Origin: Legionella bononiensis
GTDB lineage: Bacteria; Pseudomonadota; Gammaproteobacteria; Legionellales; Legionellaceae
Direction: 5' to 3'
Length of the DNA stretch: 64,000 bases
Assembly (NCBI RefSeq): GCF_016786215.1
Contig: NZ_JADOBG010000002.1
Location: 310,001-374,000, forward strand
This document shows positions 35,676 through 43,614 of the stretch, piece by piece. Within the stretch, counting starts at the first letter, position 1. Each line of letters starts with the position of its first letter. The translations under genes and the position numbers were made by a program. The notes under the pieces were generated by a model. That model saw only the letters and a program-made list of their open reading frames with translations. It had not been told where the DNA came from and ran no database searches.

Positions 35676-36838
35676 TTTTTACAAATCCGCTGATAAAGTT
35701 GTTCATACTGTATTGCAGTGTTACCAATGTCATGAGTTAAAGCCAGTGTTCTGCTTTTCATCCCCATCTCGCGACACTTATCTGTATTTTCAAGCAATTC
35801 AATCATATATCTGCTAAGTGTATTCGTATCATCAGGTCTAAAAAGATAGCCATTGACACCGTGCTGTATCAATTCAGGCAGAGCCATAGCATGTGCACCC
35901 AATAGAGGAAGACCAGAGGCTATCGCCTCCAAACCAACAATACTCTGTAACTCAGCCGTACCCGCATGAACAAAACAATCAGCCAGTCCATATATTTTGG
36001 GATAATCATCATCGGTTAAATAGCCTGTAAAAGTTATATGCCGGGAAATATTCAGTTCCTTCGCCAAAGTTTCCAGTCGTTTTTTCTCTGTTCCATTACC
36101 GGTTAATACCAAATGACAATCAATGTGTTGAACGGCCTTAGAAAAAGCATGAATAACAACAAAAAGATTCTTCTCTTTATCCAGCCTGCCGGTATAAAGA
36201 AGTGTGGGTTTAACGGGTATATTGAATTGCTGACGCAAGAAATCGGCGTCTTGTGCTGGTTTGAATTTCTGTAAATTGATTCCGCAGGAAACCGGATAAA
36301 TTTCTTTTTTTAACTGCGTTTGTTCCAGGAGTTTTACTGCAGTTTGAGTCGGTGTAGTGACCACATCAACAGTAGACAGCATGGCAACAATGTTCTTCCA
36401 ACACAAATTTTTAAACCAGCTCTCAAACCGTTTTGGCAAAAAGGTATAGTGAAAGAAATTTTCAGGCATAAAATGATTGGTAGCAAGCATCGGAATCCCC
36501 ATACTTAAACAAGTACGGTGACAAATGGAACCCAGGAAGAATTTCCCCTGGATGTGCATCACTTCAGGATTGTACTCTGCTATTGCCTTTTGTATTCCTT
36601 TTTTAATAGAAACAGGCCAACACACTCGAAAATTTTTATAAAGAAGAATGGGCCATGAGCGGACTCGATACAGTCTCACTCCATGATATTCGCCATAATT
36701 TTGCCGCAAAGTTCTTGATGGGCAAATAACCAGGACTTCATGCCCCCTGTCTTGAAGGGATTGCGCTAAACGATGAGTAAAATAGGCGCCACCATTTAAA
36801 TCGGGCGGATAACTATCGAGTACCATCATAATTCTCAT
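35672..36838 (-). CDS. GT4-family glycosyltransferase
   Basis: 388 residues from ATG 36838 behind GAGAG. GT-B fold: the N-terminal half opens with MVLDSYPPDLNGGAYFTHRLA and holds the HIQGKFFLG segment; the C-terminal nucleotide-sugar domain shows YTGRLDKEKN, LVLTGNGTE, HITFTGYLTDDD and the E-x7-E block AELQSIVGLEAIASG. It resembles lipid alpha-glycosyltransferases such as monoglucosyldiacylglycerol synthases and PimB-type enzymes. First gene of the six-gene operon, so it probably glycosylates the lipid product. The donor sugar is unknown. Confidence 0.88.
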   Translation of the reverse strand: MRIMMVLDSYPPDLNGGAYFTHRLAQSLQDRGHEVLVICPSRTLRQNYGEYHGVRLYRVRSWPILLYKNFRVCWPVSIKKGIQKAIAEYNPEVMHIQGKFFLGSICHRTCLSMGIPMLATNHFMPENFFHYTFLPKRFESWFKNLCWKNIVAMLSTVDVVTTPTQTAVKLLEQTQLKKEIYPVSCGINLQKFKPAQDADFLRQQFNIPVKPTLLYTGRLDKEKNLFVVIHAFSKAVQHIDCHLVLTGNGTEKKRLETLAKELNISRHITFTGYLTDDDYPKIYGLADCFVHAGTAELQSIVGLEAIASGLPLLGAHAMALPELIQHGVNGYLFRPDDTNTLSRYMIELLENTDKCREMGMKSRTLALTHDIGNTAIQYEQLYQRICKK

Positions 36839-37161
36839 TACACGCTCTCATCAAGTTGAATGAATTTCAATGTGACTCGAAAAAAAACAAGAACAGGTTT
36901 ATGTCGAATTAAAGAATGTATATCAATCTCCTGAAAATTCTTTATTAATTTATTGATGTCATTAACAAGCCAATGAATTACTACACCAAGAACAGGACGA
37001 AAATCTATCACAATGTAAAATTTATATCAACAAACTATTGTGCTTTGTAAAAAAGGCAGAATCATAGAAATCTAATATTGACAGATGGACAATGTTCAAC
37101 CTATTGATAAATAATAATTTTTATCAAACTATTAATATAATGAATAACAGGTATTAAAAAA
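36839..37161. other. 323-base divergent intergenic region upstream of the lipid operon
   Basis: AT-rich and without a convincing long reading frame. It should carry the promoter of the six-gene minus-strand operon. The plus-strand side has a small stem-loop (TTGATAA / TTATCAA) at about 37102-37126, upstream of a short reading frame. I could not assign -35/-10 boxes with confidence. Confidence 0.4.
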
Positions 37162-37296
37162 ATGAATACTAAAACTGACTTCTCGGAGAACATACTAAAT
37201 AATCCGGAATTTACCGAAGTAGTTCCACTGGATAAAATAAATAGATTAAAATATTCAAGACCGCTTCATAAAGTTACAGGTAGCATCAAGATTTAA
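37162..37296 (+). CDS. possible 44-residue small protein
   Basis: Opens with ATG 37162 (MNTKTDFSENILNN) and stops with TAA at 37294-37296. It is hydrophilic, with acidic N-terminal and basic C-terminal halves, and has no recognisable domain. The ribosome-binding site is weak (AACAGG, 10 bases upstream). It may be a chance frame. Confidence 0.3.
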   Translation: MNTKTDFSENILNNPEFTEVVPLDKINRLKYSRPLHKVTGSIKI

Positions 37297-37385
37297 AAAA
37301 TGTCACTGATTAGGGTCTATACTTAAACCAGTACTAAAATTAATCACTATAATCATTGAATTTATTGAAAAACAAGGAGTTAGTT

Positions 37386-37574
37386 ATGTTGACCTGGGCA
37401 CTCGTATTTCTCATCATTGCAATAATCGCAGGATTATTTGGTTTTAGAGGAGTAGCGTCTACTGCAACAGGAATTGCAAAGATACTCTTTTTCCTGTTTA
37501 TCGTTATATTTGTAGTCCTGCTCGTATTAAATATACTAGGAGTTGTTCCCGAACCACTCCCAACTGTAAATTAG
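37386..37574 (+). CDS. DUF1328 (YtjA) family small membrane protein
   Basis: 62 residues from ATG 37386, with AAGGAG nine bases upstream; the longer frame from 37356 lacks such a site. Two hydrophobic segments, [20 protein letters not shown] and the later [19 protein letters not shown], separated by the conserved [12 protein letters not shown] turn. This matches the DUF1328/YtjA family of tiny inner-membrane proteins of unknown function. Confidence 0.9.
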   Translation: MLTWALVFLIIAIIAGLFGFRGVASTATGIAKILFFLFIVIFVVLLVLNILGVVPEPLPTVN

Positions 37575-37784
37575 AGCGTCGATCTAATTTTCCTTCCGAT
37601 TGAAACATACCTGCAAATCATTTACAGGCATGTTTCAATATTAATGGAATTAAAGCATTAGATCCTATTTCAATAGGCCTGATTAATAATCAATGAATCA
37701 CTCTATATACTAAATCACTTTGCCTGATGTGCTTATTTTAATTGCTATACTTATCTATAAAATACCAAAACCAAAGGTTTCATT

Positions 37785-38630
37785 ATGGGTCCATTCATAA
37801 TTGAACAAATGAGTCGAGAAGAAGTTAATACTGCCATAGAATGGGCAGCAAAAGAGCAATGGAATCCTGGATTAAACGATGCAGAATGTTTTTATCAGAC
37901 GGATCCACACGGTTTTTTTGCCGGTAAACTTGATGGACAAATAATTGCCGTAGGTTCAGCTGTAATTTATGATGAATATTTTGCATTTTGTGGATTTTAT
38001 ATTGTTGATAAGAACTATAGATCTAAAGGTTATGGATTGGAACTAACTCGTGCTCGATTATCTTATATCGGGGATAGAAATGCCGGCCTTGATGGTGTCA
38101 TAAATATGCAGGATAAATATGCACAGATTGGTTATCAATTTGCTCACAATAATGCACGGTATAAATTGGATAAACCTCTAAAGGCAGTTAGATCGGATGA
38201 AACTCTCAAATCAGCCAATACTCTGAATTTTGCTCAATTATGCGCCTATGACAGGCTACATTTTCCAGCTTTGCGCCCTCAGTTTCTAAAATGCTGGATC
38301 AATCAAAAAAATGGTTTGGCTTTAGCATGTGTTCAAAATAACACAGTCAAAGGTTATGGAGTCATAAGAGCCTGCAGATCAGGATATAAGATTGGTCCCT
38401 TGTTTGCTGAGACACCTGAAATAGCGCATCAATTATTTTTCAATCTGGCACAATACGCTCAAGGAAATGAAGTTTTTTTAGATATTCCTGAAAACAATCC
38501 ATTAGCTATTGATCTGGTAAACGAACATAAAATGAACAAAATCTTTGCTACCGCAAGAATGTATTTAAAAAATGAACCTCAATTAGCAGCGGAACACATT
38601 TATGGGATCACCACATTTGAGCTGGGGTAA
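37785..38630 (+). CDS. GNAT-family N-acetyltransferase
   Basis: 281 residues, ATG 37785. The N-terminal GNAT domain (about 5-130) shows FAGKLDGQIIAVGSAV, the acetyl-CoA binding block YRSKGYGLELT (R-x2-G-x-G/A type), and DGVINMQDKYAQIGYQF. The second half looks like a degenerate second acetyltransferase domain (YitH/Acetyltransf_18 type). It is three bases upstream of a polysaccharide-deacetylase-like gene, so the two are coupled. Acceptor substrate unknown. Confidence 0.88.
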   Translation: MGPFIIEQMSREEVNTAIEWAAKEQWNPGLNDAECFYQTDPHGFFAGKLDGQIIAVGSAVIYDEYFAFCGFYIVDKNYRSKGYGLELTRARLSYIGDRNAGLDGVINMQDKYAQIGYQFAHNNARYKLDKPLKAVRSDETLKSANTLNFAQLCAYDRLHFPALRPQFLKCWINQKNGLALACVQNNTVKGYGVIRACRSGYKIGPLFAETPEIAHQLFFNLAQYAQGNEVFLDIPENNPLAIDLVNEHKMNKIFATARMYLKNEPQLAAEHIYGITTFELG

Positions 38631-38633
38631 ACA

Positions 38634-39506
38634 ATGACGCGTGATTTAGTAGGTTATGGGAACAAACAATTCGCTTTTGAATGGCCTGATAAAGCGAGGC
38701 TTGCTATTAATTTCGTAATTAACTACGAAGAAGGGGCTGAATTAAGTCCTGTCAATGGTGACAATGAAGCGGAACAATACGGTTGCGATTTTCCCTTTGG
38801 TAAAAAAACGAAAGGCAAACGAAACTTTAGTGTAGAGTCATATTATGAATACGGTAGTCGTGTGGGAATATGGCGATTAACCGATCTTTTTGATCATCAC
38901 CAAATTCCTCTCACGTTCTTTGTAACGGGTTACGCACTTATTCTAAATCCATTATTTTCTAATTATCTGGCAAAAAGTATACATGAGGTCGCGGGTCATG
39001 GATGGAGATGGATTGATTATTCCAAAATAAATAAAAACACTGAACAAAAGCATATCTATCGATGCATCGAAACGCTTGAGCAACTTACTGGACAAAGACC
39101 ACAAGGATGGTACACAGGTAGAAGAAGCAAAAATACACGCGACTTATTAGTGGATATGGGTGGTTTTATTTATGACTCTGACAGCTATGCAGATGATCTG
39201 CCTTATAAAATCAAAGAACACCTGGTAATCCCTTACTCTCTGGATTGTAATGATTTTCGGTTTACAACAACTCCAGGTTTCTCAACTTCCAATGATTTTT
39301 TTAATCAGCTAAAAAGTACTTTTGATGTTCTCTATCATGAAAATAAACCCTCGTTGATGACTATTGGGCTGCACCCACGAATAAGCGGTAAACCGGGACC
39401 AAGTGGTGCCGTGAAACAATTTCTGAGTTATATTCAGGATTATGAAGGACTATGGATAACCAAACGAATTGATATCGCTCGATATTGGTTATCTCAAAAC
39501 CAATAG
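38634..39506 (+). CDS. polysaccharide deacetylase-family protein (PuuE/allantoinase-like)
   Basis: 290 residues from ATG 38634. NodB-type fold: FVINYEEGAE replaces the usual D-D motif, as in the PuuE-like cyclic-amidase branch, followed by IPLTFFVTGYAL, EVAGHGWRWIDY with a conserved histidine, TGQRPQGWYTGR and a C-terminal GLHPRISGKPGPSG. This branch includes proteins annotated as allantoinase or urate catabolism proteins, but chitooligosaccharide-like deacetylases are related. Three bases after the GNAT gene. No signal peptide. Confidence 0.87.
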   Translation: MTRDLVGYGNKQFAFEWPDKARLAINFVINYEEGAELSPVNGDNEAEQYGCDFPFGKKTKGKRNFSVESYYEYGSRVGIWRLTDLFDHHQIPLTFFVTGYALILNPLFSNYLAKSIHEVAGHGWRWIDYSKINKNTEQKHIYRCIETLEQLTGQRPQGWYTGRRSKNTRDLLVDMGGFIYDSDSYADDLPYKIKEHLVIPYSLDCNDFRFTTTPGFSTSNDFFNQLKSTFDVLYHENKPSLMTIGLHPRISGKPGPSGAVKQFLSYIQDYEGLWITKRIDIARYWLSQNQ

Positions 39507-39826
39507 ACTAAGTCCTTGTAGTATTTGCATGTTGTCTTCATACCAATATTTTCTCCCCAACCCTCTTCCCGCGAACAGGGATTATCATGCAATTCTGACT
39601 CCTTACGCGGGAGAGTGGGCTGATCGAGGCAAGATGAACGTTAAGTGCTCAGTTTAGCGTTATGCATTCAAAAATTTCTGGGACGTGCAAGCCAATTAAT
39701 AAAAATTCACTGAACAGCTTAGTATCATTTAATTTACCAGTACATGTTCTATACAAAATAATAAAAAAAACATAGAATCTCTGATTACCCAATTTGATTC
39801 CCTTCACAGTCGTTACGGATGTTCAA
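39507..39826. repeat. 320-base intergenic region with an inverted repeat
   Basis: CCCTCTTCCCGCG near 39561-39573 pairs imperfectly with CGCGGGAGAGTGGG near 39606-39619, a GC-rich dyad in an AT-rich setting that looks like a dispersed intergenic repeat. Nothing else in the stretch looks coding. Confidence 0.5.
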
Positions 39827-41041
39827 ATGAGCCATATAATCGATTTATCGCTGCTAAAAAGAAATCGCGATTTTAGACTGTTGTATTTAGGACAATTTAT
39901 ATCATTTATCGGAACGATGATTACAGTTGTTGCACTGCCCTATCAAATTTACCAAATAACTGAATCTACATTAATGGTTGGACTTTTAAGTCTTGCTCAG
40001 CTCGTACCGTTATTATTTACAGCTCTTGTTGGTGGAGTATTTGCTGACCGTTATAACCGACGTGCCCTTCTGATTATTAGCGAATTACTGCTTGTTGCTG
40101 GATGCTGTTGTCTGGCATTGAACTCCTACAGCAGCAATCCGGATTTAATTACTATTTTCATAGTGGCTTCACTGATGTCAGCAATTACAGGTCTTCATCG
40201 CCCTGCTTTTGACAGCATTACACAGCAAATAGTTAAACCGGAAGATTATAAAAATGTAGGTGCGCTTGGAAGTTTCAAATTCAGTTTTTGCATGATTGTT
40301 GGTCCCGCAATTGCTGGACTCATCATTGCTCAATATGGAATCGTCATTACTTATCTTATTGACTTAGTGACTTTTATTGTCTCAATAATTAATTTAAGTT
40401 TAATGCACAGCATACCCAAGCCTGTCAAACAGGATCATCCGTCGATTTTCTCCTCGTTAAAGCAAGGGATTTCATTCGCATTCAGTCGTCAAGAATTAAT
40501 TGGCAGTTATTTCGTCGATTTTTTTGCCATGGTTTTTGCCATGCCTAACGCTCTTTTACCTGCAATAGCACAATCGTACGGCGGTGCCAGAACTCTTGGA
40601 TTACTTTATGCTGCGCCTGCAATTGGCTCTCTGATTATTTCTTTTGTAAGTGGATGGACCTCCAGAATAACTCATGATGGAAAAGCCATTGCTATAGCAG
40701 CGGCATTTTGGGGATTAGCAATCATTGGTTTTGGGGTTTCGAGCTCATTATGGATGGCAGTACTTTTTCTGGCTTTGTCGGGCGCCTTTGACGCAATTAG
40801 CGGTATTTTCAGAAGTACTTTATGGAATAATACCATCCCTCCAGAACTTAGAGGGCGCCTGGCAGGAATTGAAATGATAAGTTACTTAAGCGGCCCAAGG
40901 TTAGGTGATACACGAGCAGGACTTGTAGCGGCAGGCTTTGGTATCAGTACAGCCCTGATTTCAGGTGGAATATTATGTATTATTGGAGTGAGTCTGTCCT
41001 GTTATGCATTACCCAAATTTTGGCATTATAAAACAAAATAA
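39827..41041 (+). CDS. MFS transporter (EntS-like enterobactin-exporter family)
   Basis: About 404 residues with twelve likely membrane segments. The longest frame starts with TTG 39794; I prefer ATG 39827 (MSHIIDLSLLKRNRDF), which begins just before the family's RDFRLLYLGQFIS. The loop GGVFADRYNRR between helices 2 and 3 is the MFS signature A motif. The late segment TLWNNTIPPELRGRLAGIEM is typical of the MFS_3/MFS_5 EntS-like group. Likely a proton-driven exporter of a small molecule; no siderophore gene lies next to it, although an NRPS is 10 kb away. Confidence 0.88.
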   Translation: MSHIIDLSLLKRNRDFRLLYLGQFISFIGTMITVVALPYQIYQITESTLMVGLLSLAQLVPLLFTALVGGVFADRYNRRALLIISELLLVAGCCCLALNSYSSNPDLITIFIVASLMSAITGLHRPAFDSITQQIVKPEDYKNVGALGSFKFSFCMIVGPAIAGLIIAQYGIVITYLIDLVTFIVSIINLSLMHSIPKPVKQDHPSIFSSLKQGISFAFSRQELIGSYFVDFFAMVFAMPNALLPAIAQSYGGARTLGLLYAAPAIGSLIISFVSGWTSRITHDGKAIAIAAAFWGLAIIGFGVSSSLWMAVLFLALSGAFDAISGIFRSTLWNNTIPPELRGRLAGIEMISYLSGPRLGDTRAGLVAAGFGISTALISGGILCIIGVSLSCYALPKFWHYKTK

Positions 41042-41086
41042 ATACCCTGGAACTCAAATGCTTCGCAGGATGTATCGATATCTTTC

Positions 41087-41488
41087 TTATTGATTCACAC
41101 TGCCAGTACAAACATCCCCTTCCTCTATTCCATCAATCCAGACTTTTAGCTGTTTGGTGCGCGCTTCAGTAATGTTTTCAATAAAGTAACATTTACACAT
41201 CGGTAATACGGAGCCATAAGTATCTTGATATTCAGGAATATACATGGAATCAACGTAAGCATCCTTAAATTCAATCCACTTACGTTGCGCGTTTACAAAC
41301 TTGTCAATAAATACCTGGTCTGTTTTGTATTTCACTAAAATATTTTGATACACCTGATTCAATTCATTATCCGCTTTCTGAAGCGCCTCACAAGCCTCAT
41401 TATTTAAATCCAGTTGAGTTTCAGCTCGTGCAACAGTCATAACAAATAACATGATCAATAAGATAAACCGGTTATTCAACATCGTCAT
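41087..41488 (-). CDS. LprI-family exported protein (DUF1311)
   Basis: 133 residues from ATG 41488 behind GGAG (ATG 41482 is also possible). Signal peptide (FILLIMLFVMTVARA), then the LprI domain: four cysteines and the QRKWIEFKDAYVDSMY block characteristic of DUF1311. Members of this family include lysozyme inhibitors. Probably periplasmic. Confidence 0.87.
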   Translation of the reverse strand: MTMLNNRFILLIMLFVMTVARAETQLDLNNEACEALQKADNELNQVYQNILVKYKTDQVFIDKFVNAQRKWIEFKDAYVDSMYIPEYQDTYGSVLPMCKCYFIENITEARTKQLKVWIDGIEEGDVCTGSVNQ

Positions 41489-41515
41489 AATGCGCTACTC
41501 CAGTTAATAGATTCC

Positions 41516-42787
41516 TTAATCACCAATAATGCTTTCCTTCTTATGATGTTGCGCCAGAGTCTCATCAAGACTTGCTGCTTCTGTTAATGCAGCAACATTC
41601 TCTTTTGTGAAAAACCCATCAAACCCATGACATCGTTCAACATACTCTGTGATTAACAATGAGTATTGTGAATGTTTCGAGAATATCTGTTTTAAATCAG
41701 GTGCATCAGTGCATGCACCAAAAACCTGTGCTAAAAACTGGATGTGATTCTGATCGCGCAAGGTATCTATAACATAATCAATATTCTTTTTACCTGAAAC
41801 GTGATCACCATCAACAACTTCATACGCAATATGATGCATTCTTCTGCCATAATTAAGTACAAAAGTCTCTGTTGGCATAGGAAGATTTTGAAAGGAATTA
41901 ACCATAAATGAGATGTTATTTGCTGTAAACACCTTGGCAGGTGATCTAATATCATCCTCGTGGGGAATTCTATTGACGTTAGTTGAAGAGTTCATATCAG
42001 CGATATTATAAGCACCCCAGAAATAATATTTGGAAAGGCATAAAAACTCCAATATAGCATCTTCTCTTTCCCCCGCCAGTATACGCGTTGCCATATGGTC
42101 AATACCCTTAATCAGACCTTTTGTGCCATTATCCTGACTCACTTGATCTGCGTCATTTAATATTTTTTCCTGATCTTTTGTTAAATAAAAACGCTGACCA
42201 AGTTCTAAATTATCCAGATCAAAAATGGAACCTTCAATGTATCCTACGCTATTGTAAGTAAAATCGGACATTCGAGTAAAAATCATTTTTTTATTACTAT
42301 AAAATTTATTTTCGGTAAGTGCTGGATCATGAAATCTGAATCCATGTGAACCTAATATACGGATGGTTTCCTTTTTATCCTTACATTGATAGATTTCCCC
42401 AACATAACGAGCATTAAATTTTTCTCTTGAGTTGGGATACATTTTATTAAAACGAGTAATATCATCCTTGAAATTAGGATCGAGCGGTTCTAGAACCAAG
42501 AGTGCGGGAGAGTCTTTCGTATTCGTTAAACAATATATTTTATGAGTGTCACTGATGTAACTCTTTGTATAACGATATGGGGTCATAGAGTATAGTTCGG
42601 TTAAATACTTAATCGCATCACCCGTTTGTACCTGAATTACAACGGCACACATATCACCAAATAGTTGCTCAAGCCCTGTAGCGATACGTCTTTCATAAAT
42701 TTTTGATTTATATTCATTAAAATAGTCAGAGTTTTCCTTATCGCCTTTAGGCGTATAATGCATTGGATTAATCATACTCATCTCCAT
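41516..42787 (-). CDS. VOC-superfamily protein resembling 4-hydroxyphenylpyruvate dioxygenase
   Basis: 423 residues in the longest form. ATG 42787 has its GGAGG 20 bases away, whereas ATG 42775 (MINPMHYTPK) has GGAG at six bases and may be the true start. The C-terminal half has the HPPD-type metal triad in order: GIDHMATRIL (His231), MHHIAYEV (His319) and ITEYVERCHGFDGFF (Glu381), the last matching the FEIIQR-GFG end of HPPD. The N-terminal half fits a second, non-metal VOC domain. Iron-dependent oxygenase activity is likely, but the substrate need not be 4-hydroxyphenylpyruvate; similarity to canonical HPPD is low by eye. No signal peptide. Confidence 0.65.
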   Translation of the reverse strand: MEMSMINPMHYTPKGDKENSDYFNEYKSKIYERRIATGLEQLFGDMCAVVIQVQTGDAIKYLTELYSMTPYRYTKSYISDTHKIYCLTNTKDSPALLVLEPLDPNFKDDITRFNKMYPNSREKFNARYVGEIYQCKDKKETIRILGSHGFRFHDPALTENKFYSNKKMIFTRMSDFTYNSVGYIEGSIFDLDNLELGQRFYLTKDQEKILNDADQVSQDNGTKGLIKGIDHMATRILAGEREDAILEFLCLSKYYFWGAYNIADMNSSTNVNRIPHEDDIRSPAKVFTANNISFMVNSFQNLPMPTETFVLNYGRRMHHIAYEVVDGDHVSGKKNIDYVIDTLRDQNHIQFLAQVFGACTDAPDLKQIFSKHSQYSLLITEYVERCHGFDGFFTKENVAALTEAASLDETLAQHHKKESIIGD

Positions 42788-42937
42788 AAAAAAGTGATTA
42801 ATTACCTCCGAACAATACTATAATTATATACTCTTTTCAGATTTTATCCGGTAAATGAACAATTGAGGGGCTGGAATTTCACATTTATTAGTAAATGTCA
42901 GTATAATAAGGAATTTTTAATCAATAAGAACCCATAC

Positions 42938-43495
42938 ATGGAAGCGTTATTTGTATCAATTGGTGTTGTTGCTCTGGCTGAAATAGGCGATAAAACTCAA
43001 TTACTTGCCTTGATATTAGCATCACGTTTCCAGCAACCTGTTCCAATAATTCTTGGGATATTGGTTGCGACCTTAATTAATCATGGGCTGGCGGGGGCTG
43101 TTGGAATGTGGATTACTCTATTAGTAGATCCGTCCGTTCTTCGTTGGATACTCGGTCTTTCGTTTATTGGTATGGCAATTTGGACGCTCATACCAGATGA
43201 AATTGAAGAAAATGAAACGCATTTAGGTCATAGCCTGGGAGTCTTAGGCGCGACGTTTATTACCTTTTTTCTCGCTGAAATGGGAGACAAAACTCAGATT
43301 GCAACTGTTGCTCTAACGGCTCATTATAGTGCTCCGCTATTAGTCATTGCTGGAACTACCTTGGGAATGTTACTGGCCGACGTACCCGCTGTATATATCG
43401 GAAATAAATTTGCCACAAAAATCCCTATGAAAGTAGTTCACTACATTGCCGCTTTTATTTTCTTATTAATGGGAATTTTTTCCATTTTTTTATAA
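42938..43495 (+). CDS. TMEM165/GDT1-family cation (Mn2+/Ca2+) transporter
   Basis: About 185 residues using ATG 42938 (MEALFVSIGVVAL); the longer TTG-started frame adds 25 unconserved residues. Six membrane segments in two homologous halves, each with the family signature: ALAEIGDKTQLLAL in the first and LAEMGDKTQIATV in the second. These acidic motifs carry manganese or calcium out of the cytoplasm. A yybP-ykoY riboswitch might be expected upstream but I do not see one. Confidence 0.93.
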   Translation: MEALFVSIGVVALAEIGDKTQLLALILASRFQQPVPIILGILVATLINHGLAGAVGMWITLLVDPSVLRWILGLSFIGMAIWTLIPDEIEENETHLGHSLGVLGATFITFFLAEMGDKTQIATVALTAHYSAPLLVIAGTTLGMLLADVPAVYIGNKFATKIPMKVVHYIAAFIFLLMGIFSIFL

Positions 43496-43614
43496 AATAA
43501 TCCAGAGTATGTTAACAATTGATCGACCTATTTCCAACGTCCTGCAACTTGATCCTGAACGATCTGCGTTATTTATAAGTGTGTCATCTTCTCCAGATAG
43601 AACCAATTAAATAA

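Noticed and set aside
30929..36838. Calling the cluster a standard oleABCD olefin pathway
   Set aside because: There is no OleB alpha/beta-hydrolase, the ligase is of the short PaaK/F390 type rather than OleC, and head-group enzymes are included.
42788..42937. Mn2+-sensing yybP-ykoY riboswitch before the GDT1-family gene
   Set aside because: The expected paired conserved loops were not visible in the leader.
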